From: Nitrosopumilus sp. H13 | Lineage (GTDB): Archaea > Thermoproteota > Nitrososphaeria > Nitrososphaerales > Nitrosopumilaceae | Assembly: GCA_003724285.1 (NCBI GenBank) | Contig: RHFB01000039.1 | Span: forward strand, 1 to 36,570 | Direction: 5' to 3' | Length of the DNA: 36,570 bases | Shown: piece by piece, positions 1-9,699 of the stretch | Layout of the letters: every line of letters begins with the position of its first letter | Position numbering within the stretch: the first letter of the stretch is position 1 | Notes under the pieces: model-generated | Databases searched by the model: none | Seen by the model: the letters and a program-made list of their open reading frames with translations, nothing else | What the model was told of the DNA's origin: nothing | Position numbers and translations under genes: made by a program

Positions 1-10
1 CTATATGAAT

Positions 11-1297
11 TTAGAAAGACTGCGCCTTTTTGCGCCTGCGCTTCATATAGAACAATCCCCCCACCCCCACTACCAGCACCGGGATGATCAGTATGCCCAG
101 GTACGAATTGTCCGCCTCTTTTGGCGGGGGCTGACTCACGCTTATAGTCGCGTCATGGGTAAGGAATATCTCGTCGCGCACCCCGTCTTTGTATCTGACG
201 GTAATGGTGACGTCATGCTCGCCGTATCTGGGCTCGCCATCAAACTCTATCGGGACGTTAAACGGGACCGGGGCGTCTATCTCTATCTCGTCGATAAACT
301 GCTTGGTCTTTTTTATGTTCGAGCCGTCGCGCGCCTCTACTGTGACAAATCCGAACAGGCCGTTGACGTTTCCCTCGTTTATGACCTCGCCTATCAGTAC
401 CTGCGTGCCGGACAGATCTATCACATCCACATTAAAGACTCTCAGATCAATGAGCCCCTTTACGTAAAAGTCCACCACCTTTGAGATCTCCTGCCTGTCG
501 CCGTGCGAGTTATAGTATGATATGTTAATCGGGATTCTCAGCGTATCCCCCTGGAATGACGCCGGAACATACACGGTCGCCATAAGCTGCCTGACAGACT
601 TTGGGGCGATATGGCCCACGTCCCAGTTTGTCTCCAGTATTACGACGTTCTCTACGTTTGTGGTCTGCGCCGACATTGATCCAAGGTCTGCCTGCGTGTT
701 GGCGACAACCACGTCCACACCGGAGATGGGGGCCGTCCCATCATTTGATATCTCGATTACCACGTTGTTGGTCTTGAGCGACGTGAGGAACGGCTCGAGA
801 GCCCTAGTGTTTATGAGGCTGTCGCCAGTTACCTTGAAGTCAAACTCTGCAAAGGAGGTGCGCGTGCCCGATTCGCGGAGCCTCGAATAGTCCACCTTTA
901 CGCTTCCCGGATACTGCTTTACCTGGATCCCGTTGTCCAGGTTCACAAAGAACGTAAGGTAGAACGTCTCGCCTGCAAGGGAGTTGGAGTCGCTGTCTGC
1001 GCGTATCGTGGCGCCAGGACCGTCAGAGGCGGAGAACCCAAACGGCAGCGACAGCTGGCCCCGGATTCCCGTGATGTCCTGAGTCCCCACGTTTGCAAGC
1101 ACCACTGTAAACGGGACGTTGCTGTCTCCTGCATCGACTTCTATCTTTTGCTCAAACGTGCCAAAATACGCGTTTAGGAACTTTACGTCCCCAAAGTCCC
1201 TCTCAAAGATGAGCCCAGAGGTGGTCTGCGCGTACGAGTGTCCTGCCAGTGGAACCAATGCAACGGCCAGCAATGCAAGCAACAGCCCTGGATTCAT
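11..1297 (-). CDS. Secreted/membrane-anchored CARDB/S-layer-domain-like protein, probable ABC exporter partner
   Basis: 428 aa ORF with N-terminal signal peptide, repeated Ig-like segments and C-terminal TM plus KRRRKK tail; overlaps the ABC ATPase gene by 4 nt. Confidence 0.7.
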   Translation of the reverse strand: MNPGLLLALLAVALVPLAGHSYAQTTSGLIFERDFGDVKFLNAYFGTFEQKIEVDAGDSNVPFTVVLANVGTQDITGIRGQLSLPFGFSASDGPGATIRADSDSNSLAGETFYLTFFVNLDNGIQVKQYPGSVKVDYSRLRESGTRTSFAEFDFKVTGDSLINTRALEPFLTSLKTNNVVIEISNDGTAPISGVDVVVANTQADLGSMSAQTTNVENVVILETNWDVGHIAPKSVRQLMATVYVPASFQGDTLRIPINISYYNSHGDRQEISKVVDFYVKGLIDLRVFNVDVIDLSGTQVLIGEVINEGNVNGLFGFVTVEARDGSNIKKTKQFIDEIEIDAPVPFNVPIEFDGEPRYGEHDVTITVRYKDGVRDEIFLTHDATISVSQPPPKEADNSYLGILIIPVLVVGVGGLFYMKRRRKKAQSF

Positions 1298-1986
1298 GCC
1301 GGCACCTCCATCTGCTCGCCCTCAAAGGCCTGGCCGTCTTTTATCGTGATTATCTTGTCCACGTCCCCAAAGTGCCGCCTGTCGTGTGTGACGATTATAA
1401 ACGTCTGGTTGAGCTTTTTTGCCATCGACTTTATCAGCTGCACTATCTTCGCAGACGTGACAGAGTCAAGGTTTCCCGTGGGCTCGTCTGCAAGCACTAT
1501 CGAGGGCTTGTTTATTAGCCCCCTTGCAATCGCCACCCTCTGCGCCTGGCCGCCTGATATCTTGTTTGCGCGCTTTGATGCCTGGCTGTCAAGGCCGACT
1601 GCGCTCAAAAGCTTTCTTGCGTCATCTTCCGTGTGAGGTTCCCCGGATATCTGCAGGGGCAGCAGTATGTTTTCGAGCACCGAGAGATCCGTGAGCAGGT
1701 TGGAGAACTGGAAGATAAACCCGAGTTTTCTGTTTCTAAACGTGGACACCGCGCCGTCATTAAGAGTGGTGGTATCCACCCCGTCAATGAGGATGCTCCC
1801 CTCCGTGGGGCGGTCAAGCAGCCCGATCATGTTTAACAGCGTGGACTTGCCAGAGCCGGAGCTTCCTACAATCAGCACCATCTCGCCCTTCTCTATTGAA
1901 AACGACACCCTGTCAAGCGCCTTTACCAGGCTCTCCCCCTCTCCATACGTCTTTGTAAGGCCGCTTACCTCTAGTACCTTAGACAG
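1294..1986 (-). CDS. ABC transporter ATP-binding protein (MacB/LolD type); real N-terminus upstream of the ORF-track start
   Basis: Walker A GSSGSGKST, signature ISGGQAQRVAIARG, Walker B IVLADEPTGNLDS; the in-frame upstream codons 1909-1986 encode (L)SKVLEVSGLTKTYGEGESLVKALDR, typical of the ATPase N-terminus; start codon unclear (CTG at 1986?). Confidence 0.85.
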   Translation of the reverse strand: MSKVLEVSGLTKTYGEGESLVKALDRVSFSIEKGEMVLIVGSSGSGKSTLLNMIGLLDRPTEGSILIDGVDTTTLNDGAVSTFRNRKLGFIFQFSNLLTDLSVLENILLPLQISGEPHTEDDARKLLSAVGLDSQASKRANKISGGQAQRVAIARGLINKPSIVLADEPTGNLDSVTSAKIVQLIKSMAKKLNQTFIIVTHDRRHFGDVDKIITIKDGQAFEGEQMEVPA

Positions 1987-3229
1987 TTCTCATCGCCTCC
2001 ACCGGCAACAGCCTTGTAGCCCTGAATGACGGGTACAGCGACGCCGCTATTGCAAGTATGAACGACAGCAGGGCAGTCTGTGAGATCTTTTCCCAGTTGT
2101 AGGTCACCTCCAAGGCAAGGCTGCCATTAAATGACATCTTTGTCTCCTTTGCATAAAACGTGTACCCGAGTCCGGTGGCAGTGCCCACTCCTGCCCCTAT
2201 CGCCCCGATAATCATCCCCTGAAATATGAATATGATCAGTATGTCCTTTCTTCTTGCCCCGATGGATCTCATGACTCCTATCTCCCGGGTCTTTCCATTC
2301 ACTAGCATCATCTGGATGGTGACTATGGCAAACGCAGAGGACATCATTCCAAAGTAGCCTATCAGGTTTATCAGCGCAATGCCGGATCTAAAGCCAGACA
2401 GCTGCGCCTCTGACGCCTCCTCTACCGTCTCTGCCACAAAGTCGTCGTTTGGAAACGAGCGCAGGAAAAAGTCCCTTACCTCTTCCGCCTTTGTCGGGTC
2501 GTTGAGCTTTACCATGATAGAGTCCGAGTTGCCGTTCCTCTTTAGCAGGTCACGCAGCGTGTCTATGTGTATTACCGCCGAATAGTCAAACCCCTGTCCT
2601 CCCGGGGACCGTGCCAGCCCGGATACGGTAAACCACTTGGTCTGATCCTGGCCCCACCTGTCTACTATCGTCAGCTTGACGCTGTCTCCCACCCTTACGC
2701 CCCCGAGATCCGCGACAAGCGCGAATCCAAGGACTATCGAGTTTCTTGAAAAGACATACCTTCCGTCTGAAACGGTCTTGTACACGGTTGATGCCTGGAT
2801 GTCCCGTAGCGGATCCACTCCCACCACCGGCACCCTGGTCTCCTCTATCAGCCTGCCGTTGGTCATGACATCCAGCTCGCCCTGGGCCGAAAGGCGCGGC
2901 GCGGCCGCCTCCACATACGGAATTCTCTCAAGCCAGTGTATCAGCGACAGGTCGGATCTTTGGATATAGTCTGCCTCGTCAGTTATCAGGACATCACCGG
3001 TGGTATAGTCGCCAATGTCTCGGACTATTGCATCATAGAGCCCTTGAAATATTACAAAGTTGACGTGGATTACAAGTATCCCGATGGTTACCGCCAGAAT
3101 CGCCCCGATGAGGCTACCCTTTTTGTTAAACAGCATCTTCTTTGCAAGTCGAAGCCTATATTCCACAGGTGGTGGTAAAATAGTCTGATATTTAATGGAT
3201 CGGATCCATTTAGGTGTCAATAAAGACAT
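1979..3229 (-). CDS. ABC transporter permease, FtsX/MacB-like; start possibly GTG at 3166
   Basis: N-terminal TM, large extracellular domain, three C-terminal TMs, REIGVMRSIGARRKDILIIFIFQG motif. Confidence 0.85.
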   Translation of the reverse strand: MSLLTPKWIRSIKYQTILPPPVEYRLRLAKKMLFNKKGSLIGAILAVTIGILVIHVNFVIFQGLYDAIVRDIGDYTTGDVLITDEADYIQRSDLSLIHWLERIPYVEAAAPRLSAQGELDVMTNGRLIEETRVPVVGVDPLRDIQASTVYKTVSDGRYVFSRNSIVLGFALVADLGGVRVGDSVKLTIVDRWGQDQTKWFTVSGLARSPGGQGFDYSAVIHIDTLRDLLKRNGNSDSIMVKLNDPTKAEEVRDFFLRSFPNDDFVAETVEEASEAQLSGFRSGIALINLIGYFGMMSSAFAIVTIQMMLVNGKTREIGVMRSIGARRKDILIIFIFQGMIIGAIGAGVGTATGLGYTFYAKETKMSFNGSLALEVTYNWEKISQTALLSFILAIAASLYPSFRATRLLPVEAMRTV

Positions 3230-3283
3230 TTTTATGTCATATCAGCCGTCTTGATGTGCCATGAATGAGATGCAGGTGACAAA

Positions 3284-4186
3284 ATGGACAATTTAGACAT
3301 GAGAATCCTGAGCAGGCTGCTAAACAACTGCCGGGAGCCCGACAGGCAGATAGGCAAGGAGCTTGGGGTATCAGGCGGGGCAGTGCATGCCCGCATCCAA
3401 AAGATGGAGGAGGCAGGAGTGATAGAAAAATTCCTAGTCAAGATCGAGCCGCCCGTTCTTGGATACGGCATCTTGTATGTAGTAGTGTCAGACCAGAACA
3501 TAGATGAAATACTAGGACAGGTGCGGCTCATAGGCGAGCCGTTCTTTGTGGTGCCGTGCATCGGCGGCGTTACCGTGTGCAGCATTGTAGTAAAGGGGGA
3601 CCTGCAGCACAAAGTCGGGCTTGCAGGCAAGATGATGAAAGGTGCCAAGATACTCTCCATATTCGAGGCGGAGAACCCCGGATTCAGCTCGAATCTCACA
3701 AGGACTGATCTTGAGATCCTCGGGCATCTGGTGGCTGATCCCAGACAGAGGATTGAAAGTATTGCAAGGAGCACCGGGATGTCCACAAAGACCGTGACCA
3801 GATGCATTGAAAAGATGCATGAAAACGAGGGAATCCAGTTCACACTGGTGTACGAGCCCAAGAAGATAGACGGGTTCATCCCGCATGTGGTGCTAGCCTG
3901 GATCGACGGGGATCTAAAGCAGATGCTTGCCAAGCTCAACGCCGAGTTCTCGGGGTCATACCTGCAGATCCCGTTCATCTCAAAGAACCAGATAGTGCTG
4001 TTTCTGTACAGTGACAGCATCTTTGGGATGGACGAGCTTGCAGAGAGGGTGCGCGCAACACGGGGCGTTAAATCAGCAGACCTGTTCATTCCAAAAAAGA
4101 TCACGTTTTACAAAGAGTGGATAAAAAAGGCAGTCAAGAGTTCCAAAAAGTCCCCCAGACTCCACCTCAGCTATCAAGCAAATTAA
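3284..4186 (+). CDS. Lrp/AsnC-type regulator with two HTH segments
   Basis: HTH-like segments LDMRILSRLLNNCREPDRQIGKELGVSGGAVHARIQKMEEAGVI and TDLEILGHLVADPRQRIESIARSTGMSTKTVTRCIEKM. Confidence 0.8.
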   Translation: MDNLDMRILSRLLNNCREPDRQIGKELGVSGGAVHARIQKMEEAGVIEKFLVKIEPPVLGYGILYVVVSDQNIDEILGQVRLIGEPFFVVPCIGGVTVCSIVVKGDLQHKVGLAGKMMKGAKILSIFEAENPGFSSNLTRTDLEILGHLVADPRQRIESIARSTGMSTKTVTRCIEKMHENEGIQFTLVYEPKKIDGFIPHVVLAWIDGDLKQMLAKLNAEFSGSYLQIPFISKNQIVLFLYSDSIFGMDELAERVRATRGVKSADLFIPKKITFYKEWIKKAVKSSKKSPRLHLSYQAN

Positions 4187-4192
4187 ATAGCA

Positions 4193-4720
4193 ATGCCTCC
4201 CAGTCCCCGCATGAGAAAAAAGAGCATCTACAGGGGAAAGATACTGGGTCTTAGCGTCTATGAGGGAAAGATAGAGGGAAGAGCCGTCAGGCGCGAAGTC
4301 ATCGAGCACCGCGGGGCAGCCGCAATAGTGGCACTTGACGAGGACGGCAGGATTATCCTGGTCAGGCAGCACAGGTTCCCGCACGGGTACGTCCTCGAGA
4401 TACCTGCAGGCACGCTTGAGAGGGGCGAAGAGCCAGAGGCGTGCGCATTCCGGGAGCTCGAGGAGGAGACAGGATACAGGGCAAAAAAGATGACCCCCTT
4501 AATCACGTACTATCCGTCGATCGGGTACAACACGGAGGTGATTCACTGCTTTGTCGCATCCGGGACAAAAAAGGTATCAGACCTAAAGCTTGACGATGAC
4601 GAGATACTCTCAGTTACAAAGATGAGTCCGAGGCGGCTTGTCTCCATGATAAAGACAGGTAAGATTCAGGACTCAAAGACAATCTGCGCGGTTCTGACAT
4701 ATGTTGCAAAAAAGCTCTAG
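4193..4720 (+). CDS. Nudix hydrolase, ADP-ribose pyrophosphatase-like
   Basis: Nudix box [23 protein letters not shown]. Confidence 0.9.
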   Translation: MPPSPRMRKKSIYRGKILGLSVYEGKIEGRAVRREVIEHRGAAAIVALDEDGRIILVRQHRFPHGYVLEIPAGTLERGEEPEACAFRELEEETGYRAKKMTPLITYYPSIGYNTEVIHCFVASGTKKVSDLKLDDDEILSVTKMSPRRLVSMIKTGKIQDSKTICAVLTYVAKKL

Positions 4721-4777
4721 CTGTTCCCCTGGTAAAAACAGGTGATCTGAAAGCATGTCATTTACTTGCCGTCCGGA

Positions 4778-5773
4778 TCACAGGTATTTGCCAGAGCCCT
4801 GATTGTATATGGGCTTTACAAGATCAGCAACGTCTGCCCACGATCTAGTTATCTTCTCAAACATGTAGATCATATCAAGCAGGCCCATCGGAATCTGCTT
4901 TTTGTCACCAGACACGGCGCGCATCTTGCCCAGCTTGTCCTCGAATTTTTTGTGCAGGGATATTGCCTCGATTGCAAGCAGCCTGTCCGGCTTTGTAAAC
5001 GCGTCTATCGACTTTTCTGCAATCATCCCAAAGTCCATGGCAGCTCCGTGCAGCCTTTTAGAGTTCGCATCAGAGATCTGCGAGTTGATGATATATTCTG
5101 AGAGCTCGACTATATAGTCGCCTGCGTTCTCTAGAAGGTTTGCCGCCACCCTGTAGTCAAGCACGTCAATGTTCCCTAGATGGAACGTGTCTGCAAGCCT
5201 CTTGTCTACAAGCGCGCTCCGAATCAGCCGGACCAGCAAAAAGTATTGCCTGTTTACCTCTACGTCCCGGCTTGATATGGTCTCCAGGTTTGACCTGTCA
5301 TCAGATACCAGTCCGCGCAAGACGTCATCATACATGCCTAGCGCGATGGAGCTCATCCGCTTGAGGATCTTTTCGGGGTTGAGCGTGCTCGTATCAAGCA
5401 GAAACTGCATGTTTATGTGCGAGGCGCTCTCTTCTATGATCTCCATTCCCACGAGCCGCCTCATCGAGTTGCGGATCTTCTCCCTGTCTTTGGCAGGCAC
5501 CGTCGACTCGGAGCTGATCCCGATTACGTCATATCCGAGCAGGTACGCCCCCGTGATGTCTGCGACAATGTTCTCCTCCTTTGGCAGCGGGTACGAGATG
5601 GTCAGATTCCTAGTCGGGCGGGCCGTGTTTGCAGATATCGAGACGCTGTCAGGGCCGGTCTCTATCTCGACCTGGCTGCCCTTGTCCAGCTTGTTTGCAT
5701 CAACCCACTCCTTTGGAAGAGACACTAGGATGCTGCTCCCTATTCTTTGCAGGCGTCGAATGAATTTAGCCAA
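4778..5773 (-). CDS. PhoU-domain protein with N-terminal AbrB/SpoVT-like DNA-binding domain
   Basis: N-terminus RRLQRIGSSILVSLPKEWVDANKLDKGSQVEIE is AbrB-like; helical PhoU-like repeats follow. Confidence 0.8.
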   Translation of the reverse strand: MAKFIRRLQRIGSSILVSLPKEWVDANKLDKGSQVEIETGPDSVSISANTARPTRNLTISYPLPKEENIVADITGAYLLGYDVIGISSESTVPAKDREKIRNSMRRLVGMEIIEESASHINMQFLLDTSTLNPEKILKRMSSIALGMYDDVLRGLVSDDRSNLETISSRDVEVNRQYFLLVRLIRSALVDKRLADTFHLGNIDVLDYRVAANLLENAGDYIVELSEYIINSQISDANSKRLHGAAMDFGMIAEKSIDAFTKPDRLLAIEAISLHKKFEDKLGKMRAVSGDKKQIPMGLLDMIYMFEKITRSWADVADLVKPIYNQGSGKYL

Positions 5774-5838
5774 TTTATACCAATTTAACTAATTTAAGGC
5801 ATATTCTTATATTTTGTGTCAAATTTAAACTCAGATCA

Positions 5839-6738
5839 ATGGCAGCAACGGCATTCTGCCCCGCACACGTCACCGGATTCTTCAAGGCCCATCTCAAAGA
5901 CTCTGTCTCAGATACGGGCTCGATGGGCGCGGGATTTTCAATAAAGCAGGGAGTCACTACCAGGGTAAGGGTCTCTCCAAGGAACGGTCGATCCGGATAC
6001 AGGATCACCACGACCGGATACAGGCCTGACAAGACGGACGTTTCAGAGTTTGTCATCAGAGAGTTCCTCAAGCTGGGCGAGTTCTCTGGAAGCTTTCTTG
6101 ACATCAAACACGAGATAGGGGTGCCGGTCGGATACGGCCTGGGCTCTAGCGGCGCAGTCGCCCTGTCTCTTGCTTTTGCACTCGACTCTGCTCTGCATAC
6201 GGGCCTTGACAGAAACAAGATAGGCATGATTGCGCACAATGCAGAAGTCAGCTGCAAGACCGGACTCGGCGACGTCCTGGCCTCGTTTCACGGCGGCTTT
6301 GAGGTGCGCGTCAGGCCCGGCGCCCCGGGAGTCGGCAGCGTGGAGATGATTCCCGCAGACGACATGTCTGTAATCATGGTATGCTTTTCACCCATATCTA
6401 CAAACAAGTTCATCAAGGAGAACCTCTCCCGGATCAACGGGCTCGGTGGGAGGATGGTCGACATGCTGCTAGAGTCAAGGGACTGTGGACACTTTCAGGA
6501 CATGTCGCTAGAGTTTGCAAGATATGTAAACGTAATGACCCCCCGGATGCAGAGACTCGTAGATGATCTTGCAAGGAACGGGACAAAGTGCGGCGTGGCG
6601 CTGTTTGGTGAGACAGTCTTCTCAATGGTGCACAAAGAAGACGAGGCAGGAGTGCTAGAGATCCTGCAGAGGCATCCGGGAGGAACACTGATAAGATCCG
6701 AGCTTGACCATGTGGGAGCCAGGGTCCTTGACAACTAG
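5839..6738 (+). CDS. Pantoate kinase (archaeal PoK, GHMP family)
   Basis: GHMP motif VPVGYGLGSSGAVALSLAFALD; directly upstream of PPS, PanB and CoaBC. Confidence 0.85.
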   Translation: MAATAFCPAHVTGFFKAHLKDSVSDTGSMGAGFSIKQGVTTRVRVSPRNGRSGYRITTTGYRPDKTDVSEFVIREFLKLGEFSGSFLDIKHEIGVPVGYGLGSSGAVALSLAFALDSALHTGLDRNKIGMIAHNAEVSCKTGLGDVLASFHGGFEVRVRPGAPGVGSVEMIPADDMSVIMVCFSPISTNKFIKENLSRINGLGGRMVDMLLESRDCGHFQDMSLEFARYVNVMTPRMQRLVDDLARNGTKCGVALFGETVFSMVHKEDEAGVLEILQRHPGGTLIRSELDHVGARVLDN

Positions 6739-7501
6739 GCGCGCAGTTCCAAGGTCGCATCCCCGGGCCGAGTCGCTTTTGATCCGCAGCAGGCTCGTAG
6801 ACGGGTTTGATTCCGGACTGGTGGCAAGGGAGGGCCTGCTTGCGCAGGGAAGGGGCGAGGCCTTTGACTATCTGCTAGGCGAGAAGACAGGCAGGCCTGC
6901 AAGGCGCGCAATCAGGGCCGCAGCCGCCGCGCTCCTGCTTGCAAAATCCCCCATAGTATCGATTAATGGCAACGCGGCTGCCCTCTGTGCGGCCGAGCTC
7001 GTATCACTCTCGGTGCAGGCCGGGGCCAAACTAGAGGTAAACCTGTTTTATGCCAGCAAAAGGCGCGAGCAGGCCATCGCGCGGATGCTCAAAAAATGCG
7101 GGGCGCGGGAGGTGCTAGGCATCAACCCTGCGTCATCTGCAAGGCTGCATGGCACGGACTCTGCAAGAGGGCGGGTTGACAGGGACGGAATCCTTGCAGC
7201 AGACGTGGTAGTCGTGCCGCTAGAGGACGGCGACAGGACCGCCGCGCTCAGAAAGGCCGGCAAGACAGTCATCACGTTTGATCTCAACCCGCTCTCCCGG
7301 ACGTCACAGACTGCGCACATTACCATAGTCGACAACATTACCCGCGCGGCAGGCCTGCTTGCAGCAGACATTCAAAGAATGGCGGGAAAGGACAGGCGTG
7401 TCTTGCGCCAGACGGTTTCAGACTATAATAACAGGTCAAACCTTGCAGAGAGCATTGCCCAGATAAGGAACAACCTGGCAAGGAGGGCACGGCTTGCCTA
7501 G
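6704..7501 (+). CDS. 4-phosphopantoate--beta-alanine ligase (archaeal phosphopantothenate synthetase)
   Basis: SHPRAESLLIRSRLVDGF, SINGNAAALCAAELV, FDLNPLSRTSQTAHITIVDNITRA; start codon ambiguous in overlap with PoK. Confidence 0.88.
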   Translation: MTMWEPGSLTTRRAVPRSHPRAESLLIRSRLVDGFDSGLVAREGLLAQGRGEAFDYLLGEKTGRPARRAIRAAAAALLLAKSPIVSINGNAAALCAAELVSLSVQAGAKLEVNLFYASKRREQAIARMLKKCGAREVLGINPASSARLHGTDSARGRVDRDGILAADVVVVPLEDGDRTAALRKAGKTVITFDLNPLSRTSQTAHITIVDNITRAAGLLAADIQRMAGKDRRVLRQTVSDYNNRSNLAESIAQIRNNLARRARLA

Positions 7502-8318
7502 GACTGTGCGCGACATTGCATCCATGAAGGGCGCAAAAAAGATCACCGCCGTGACCAGCTATGACTATACGATGGCCTCGCTGTGCGACAAGGCTGGGAT
7601 CGACGTGCTGCTAGTGGGGGACAGCGCAGGCATGGTAATGCTCGGATACGAGAATACAATCCCCGTTACTATGGATCAGATGTGCATGTTTACAGGCGCG
7701 GTAAGCAGGGCAAGAAATGACTCGATGCTAGTTGCGGACCTGCCGTTCATGTCGTACCAGACCGGTCCGACAGATGCGATTGCCAACTCTGGCCGGCTCA
7801 TCAAGGCGGGAGCCGACGCCGTAAAGCTCGAGGGGGGCGCTACGGCATCTGCCATAGTCAGGAGCATAGTGGATGTGGGAATCCCCGTCATGGGGCACAT
7901 CGGGCTGCAGCCGCAGACTACAATGCTCTCAGAGGGGTACAGGGTGCAGGGAAGGACTGCAGAGGCAGCATCCAGGCTGCTCGAGGATGCAAAAGAGCTG
8001 GAGAACGCAGGGGCGTTTTGCATAGTGCTGGAGATGGTAAGCCACGAGACGGCAGGAATGATCTCTGATGCAGTCAGGATTCCCACCATAGGAATCGGAT
8101 CCGGGGCCGGATGCGACGGACAGGTGCTGGTGGTGCAGGACCTGCTGGGAATGTATGAAAAGATCAGGCCAAAGTTTGCAAAAAGATACATGAACCTCTC
8201 TGATTCGATCGTGGAATCGCTTCAGAGATACAGGGGGGACGTCGAGTCGGGCGCGTTTCCCGCAGAGGAGAACTGGTTCTCGATGGACCAAGGCGAGGCA
8301 GAAAAGATTGGCAGGTAG
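7494..8318 (+). CDS. panB: 3-methyl-2-oxobutanoate hydroxymethyltransferase
   Basis: TSYDYTMASLCDKAGIDVLLVGDSAGMVMLGYENTIPVTMDQM, VMGHIGLQPQ, PTIGIGSGAGCDGQVLV. Confidence 0.95.
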   Translation: MPRTVRDIASMKGAKKITAVTSYDYTMASLCDKAGIDVLLVGDSAGMVMLGYENTIPVTMDQMCMFTGAVSRARNDSMLVADLPFMSYQTGPTDAIANSGRLIKAGADAVKLEGGATASAIVRSIVDVGIPVMGHIGLQPQTTMLSEGYRVQGRTAEAASRLLEDAKELENAGAFCIVLEMVSHETAGMISDAVRIPTIGIGSGAGCDGQVLVVQDLLGMYEKIRPKFAKRYMNLSDSIVESLQRYRGDVESGAFPAEENWFSMDQGEAEKIGR

Positions 8319-9540
8319 GGGCCATCCATCACTGGATATCGTGGACTCGCACGGCACGGAGCTGGCGGGAAAAAAGATAGCGCTGTGTGTTGCAGGGAGC
8401 GTTGCCGCATACAAGGCAATCGAGCTTGCAAGGCTGCTCATGAGGCACGGGGCCGACGTGACGTGTGTCGCAAGCGGAGCGGCTGCAAGGCTGGTGCGGC
8501 CCGACTATTTCAAGTGGGCCACTGGAAACGACGTAATCACAAAGCTTACGGGGGACCTAGAGCACATCAAGCTTGCAGACTATGGCAGGTCGGATCTGAT
8601 CATAGTGTACCCCGCCACTGCAAACACGCTTGGCAAGCTTGCAAACGGCATTGATGACACGCCGGTCTCCACGGTGCTTACCGTCGGGTTTGGATCGGGG
8701 ATTCCCATACTCGTGTGCCTTGCAATGCACGAGTCAATGTATGAGAATTCGGCGGTAAAAAGAAACATGCGGTTTCTAAAGGACAAGATAGAGTTTCTCT
8801 CGCCCAGCATAGCAGAGGGCAAGGCAAAGGCTCCAGAGCCCGAGGACGTGCTAGAGCACGTGCTAGAAAGGTTCGGGCTCCTGCCTGCGCTAAGGGGCAA
8901 AAAGGTGCTAGTCACGGCAGGCTCTACTGCAGAGCGCGTGGATCCCGTGCGGATAATTACAAACCAGAGCTCCGGCAGGACGGGCGCAAGCCTGGCAGCA
9001 GAGCTTGTGTCTGCCGGCGCCAGGGTGACTCTTGTGTGGGGGACAGCACAGGTGCAGCCTCCGCGAGGGGCCAGAGTAGTCAGGGTGTCATCTGGCAGGC
9101 AGATGCATGATGCGGTGAGGACAGAGCTGAAGAAAAGATACGACATTGTGATAATGGCGGCGGCAGTATCAGACTATGTACCGGTCCAGAGCAGAACCAA
9201 GATCAAGAGCTCAAAGGACAGGCTGCAGATAACCCTGCGGCGCGCCCCAAAGATAATAGACAGCGTGAAAAAATACCAGAGCGGCGTGTTTCTTGTCGGC
9301 TTTAAGGCAGAAGCCGGCGTCACAAGGGACCGGCTCGTCAGGGCCGCGCGCAAAAAGATGGCAGAGTCGCGCGCAGACCTCATCGTGGCAAACGACATCG
9401 GCACTCCAAGGTACAAAAAAAACCCGCAAAACAACCAGGTGGTGATTGTGGATTCAGACAGGGCCGTGGCATCCGGATGGATGAAAAAGCAAAAGATCGC
9501 CAGATTCATCACCAGACACATCGGGCAGAGGCTGCCATGA
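8308..9540 (+). CDS. coaBC: Phosphopantothenoylcysteine decarboxylase / phosphopantothenate-cysteine ligase
   Basis: KIALCVAGSVAAYKAIELARLL, PATANTLGKLANGIDD, VLVTAGSTAERVDPVRIITNQSSGRTG. Confidence 0.94.
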   Translation: MAGRGHPSLDIVDSHGTELAGKKIALCVAGSVAAYKAIELARLLMRHGADVTCVASGAAARLVRPDYFKWATGNDVITKLTGDLEHIKLADYGRSDLIIVYPATANTLGKLANGIDDTPVSTVLTVGFGSGIPILVCLAMHESMYENSAVKRNMRFLKDKIEFLSPSIAEGKAKAPEPEDVLEHVLERFGLLPALRGKKVLVTAGSTAERVDPVRIITNQSSGRTGASLAAELVSAGARVTLVWGTAQVQPPRGARVVRVSSGRQMHDAVRTELKKRYDIVIMAAAVSDYVPVQSRTKIKSSKDRLQITLRRAPKIIDSVKKYQSGVFLVGFKAEAGVTRDRLVRAARKKMAESRADLIVANDIGTPRYKKNPQNNQVVIVDSDRAVASGWMKKQKIARFITRHIGQRLP

Positions 9541-9674
9541 AGAGATCAGAGATGCGGCAGTTTGCCAGATACAGGTAGGCGAAGGCAAGGCTGGAAAAGA
9601 CCGGCAAAAAAGAGCTGGAGATCGAGCAGAGATACCATCACGAGACCTGTACTGCGCTAAAGGGAATTACATAA
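9537..9674 (+). pseudogene. Short ORF coupled to coaBC stop (ATGA) with in-frame TAG at codon 14
   Basis: Translation MKRSEMRQFARYR*AKARLEKTGKKELEIEQRYHHETCTALKGIT*; same basic/charged composition continues in frame after the TAG at 9576-9578. Confidence 0.5.
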
Positions 9675-9699
9675 AATACGCCCCTGCCTGCCCGTATGC

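Noticed and set aside
3232-4104. 290-aa minus-strand ORF opposite the Lrp-like regulator
   Set aside because: Shadow ORF: Ser/Ile/Phe-rich low-quality translation antisense to a clearly conserved gene.
9576-9578. TAG as pyrrolysine codon
   Set aside because: No PylTSBCD genes or Pyl context seen, and pyrrolysine is not known from this lineage; nonsense, readthrough or error is simpler.
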